This document shows, in pieces, positions 62,191 through 64,000 of a stretch of 64,000 bases of DNA (within the stretch, counting starts at the first letter, position 1; each line of letters begins with the position of its first letter). The position numbers and the translations under genes were made by a program. Source of the stretch: Rhynchopus sp. YZ270_cl-10 (lineage: Eukaryota > Euglenozoa > Diplonemea > Diplonemida > Diplonemidae); NCBI GenBank assembly GCA_964035575.1, contig OZ037852.1, positions 620,001 through 684,000 of the forward strand, written 5' to 3'. Below the pieces are notes generated by a model. That model saw only the letters and a list, made by a program, of their open reading frames with translations. It did not search any database and was not told the DNA's origin.

Positions 62191-63126
62191 TCACATGCTA
62201 ACACATGACAAGAAATAGCCCCTCAAGCACAGTCACGCGGCGAAACACACAGAGAGGCCAACCGTTCGCAATGCAGAGAGAGCAAGAAAGCGCTGAAGTA
62301 TCCTTGGTAACACTGCACACAACCTCCGTCAACTGCGAGTAACAGTTCAGGAAGCGACCCCCTATTTCTGTTTACTACCGACTAAAGTCAAGTCGCGTTA
62401 ACACATTGCCTTGCAAGAACCCATACGAACCGCAGTCGCAACCTCCGTCCGGATTGTCCAGTCGCTAAGCTCTCTTGTGTAGGTCTGTCTCGTGAAGTGC
62501 TGAAATGGCAGCAAACTTTTTTTGCCATCAGCACAATCGTGTCACTCAGCTCCTTGATGCCCTCCTCTTCACGCAGCACCTCCCCTCTGACTCATCTGAA
62601 AGCTGTCCTCCTGCAACCCTGCTGCAGACGCCACCTTCAGATCCAGGTGTACAAGCTCATCATCCACTCTCAAAATCATTTTCCCCTCAAAAATGCAGAA
62701 TTATGCGATGTCGCATAATTTGGTATATGGAGCTATTTCCCTGATTGTTGGAGTAGTGTAGTTGCCTCGGTTGTGTTGCCACAGTTTGTGCAATCTCCAC
62801 TGTGTTTTTTTTTGAAAATTGGTTAGTGTAGCCACCCTAGAGTGTGGTCCACTACACTCAACACTTCACATCATCGTGTTATTTTTTTGTTTTGTTTTGT
62901 GCTGTGGCGCGGAGGGGGTGTGGACAAGCAAGAAACAAAGAGATAACAGGGAAGCTGCAATATGCAGGTCCCAAAAAAAAATGTCCTTTTTCTTCTTCTT
63001 CTCTCGCAAAGCGCAAAAACGCTGTACATTTTTTTTTTTGTGAACCCCTAAGGACAAACGGGGGGCACCTCCCTCCCTCCCTCCACCCCCTGGCCTCCCT
63101 CTCTCTCTCACTTGCTCTCATTCTGC
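62191..63126. other. Intergenic region
   Basis: Minus-strand frames near 62388-62690 (KELSDTIVLMAKKVCCHF) look partly protein-like but cannot be joined or identified. The 3' flank of the last gene is C/T-rich (63060-63125). Confidence 0.35.
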
Positions 63127-64000
63127 TTACTTCCTCAATGCCGCCAGCTTTTTGTTCTTCTTTTCAATGTAGTACCCTTTGAACTGCGGGGTTTGGTGGA
63201 AGGCACCTATGACGGCGTCATAAAGCGGCTCGAGGTCGTAGCCAGCACGCTCCGCCTCGTCAAGGAGATCGTCTACGAGTAGTGCAAAGCCGTCGTGCAC
63301 GTCTTTCACTTTGGCAGCCGAGCCTACTAGCATGGCCTGTATTACAGATGACGTCTTCTGTGCGCGTTGGTACAGCGCCTTTGCACCCATAAAGTCGTGC
63401 AACGAAAACGCCTTCTTGATCGAAAGGGCAGTAAGATTGATGTCGCCGATAACATCTGACCGTTGCAAGATCGACTCCATCCGCTGCAGGTCGTTGACGG
63501 TCTTTGCTGCGGCAAAGAGGCCTTTTCGGATATATCTGTGATTGGTGTGTTGTGCTTGTTGTTGACAAAGAAAACAAAAACAATGACCGCTAAGGGTGGG
63601 GTAATTTCTATAAAAAAATAAAATATACTCAGATAGCCAAATCATTCCTGGCAGGGATCAATCAAAGGCAATCCTCTTTGCAGAGAAATAGAGCCTTTTG
63701 TGGTTGTCTTTCTTTGTGTCTTTTGGGAAACATTTGAATACCTTACGTGCACCTGCCCGAAACGCTCTTTCAGAAGCTTCATTATCCTGAGCAGGTCTTG
63801 CACACTTTCTGCACGCTCCAGCACTGCGTGCACCACCTCTGAGTTCCCCCCTTTATCATGCTCATACTCCAGGGGCGAGATGCCGGGGGCTTCTATATGC
63901 TGTTTGAAGAGGTCCCATATTTCGTCCAATGTGGCAGACTTCGCGCCTCTGCAGGTGAGTGCACCGAGGACGGCCCTGTCGTAGGAGACAGACGACTCTG
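63127..64000 (-). CDS. PPR-like helical-repeat protein, 3' part (spliced, cut by window edge)
   Basis: Exon 63742-64000 (continuing beyond the window) and last exon 63127-63535 are joined by a 206-nt intron, donor AAG|GTATTC, acceptor AATCACAG. The split codon gives Arg and the product reads on as GQVHVRYIRKGLFAAAK. About 221 residues are visible, composed of helix pairs with a period near 35: SYDRAVLGALTCRGAK, then VVHAVLERAESVQDLLRIM, then INLTALSIKKAFSLHDFMGA, then AMLVGSAAKVKDVHDGFALL. This resembles pentatricopeptide repeats, which bind organellar RNA. Sequence match to the PPR consensus is loose, so a TPR-like protein is possible. It ends in a lysine-rich tail (YIEKKNKKLAALRK). Confidence 0.6.

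Overview
The window looks like nuclear DNA of a free-living or symbiotic unicellular eukaryote. Short GT-AG introns restore reading frames in several genes. There are RNF170-like, MCM-like and PPR-like genes, very long ankyrin arrays, abundant T-tracts and minisatellites, and no operon structure. I cannot name the species. Nearly all genes I trust lie on the minus strand.

Layout. 1-8.5 kb: three nucleoside hydrolase genes (one cut by the window edge), one ankyrin gene (4738-6603) and an MCM-like remnant. 9.4-14.2 kb: a spliced DUF1232 membrane protein, a RING+DUF1232 (RNF170-like) protein, a small spliced gene, and a four-exon gene of 595 aa (here called Z) whose exon phases I could resolve. 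14.5-41 kb: an ankyrin gene cluster mixed with broken copies of neighbouring genes. Inside it a 9.1 kb segment is present 2.36 times in tandem (18990-40548), and each unit carries a 5.2 kb terminal-inverted-repeat DNA element. 41-42.4 kb: an unrecognised gene (here called P) whose fragments also flank other ankyrin genes. 42.4-45.7 kb: non-coding sequence with a 1.2 kb, 9-bp minisatellite. 45.7-48.7 kb: a tentative spliced gene and another ankyrin gene. 49.6-56.75 kb: one intron-free gene of 2371 codons (here called B; kelch, coiled coil, cadherin-like repeats). 56.8-63 kb: repeat-rich sequence with an 844-bp inverted-repeat element, dispersed repeats and a decayed leucine-rich-repeat gene. 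63.1-64 kb: the 3' part of a spliced PPR-like gene.

How it fits together. The ankyrin genes are built from a 300-bp unit coding for three ankyrin repeats. This unit is so alike within and between genes that unequal crossing-over is easy, and the boundaries of the 9.1 kb tandem unit fall in register inside ankyrin arrays. Around these genes lie nearly identical pieces of B, P and Z, so the locus is a recently active zone of segmental duplication and rearrangement. No complete new system with known function is evident. The strongest novelty is this ankyrin recombination locus with its captured gene fragments and its transposase-less element.
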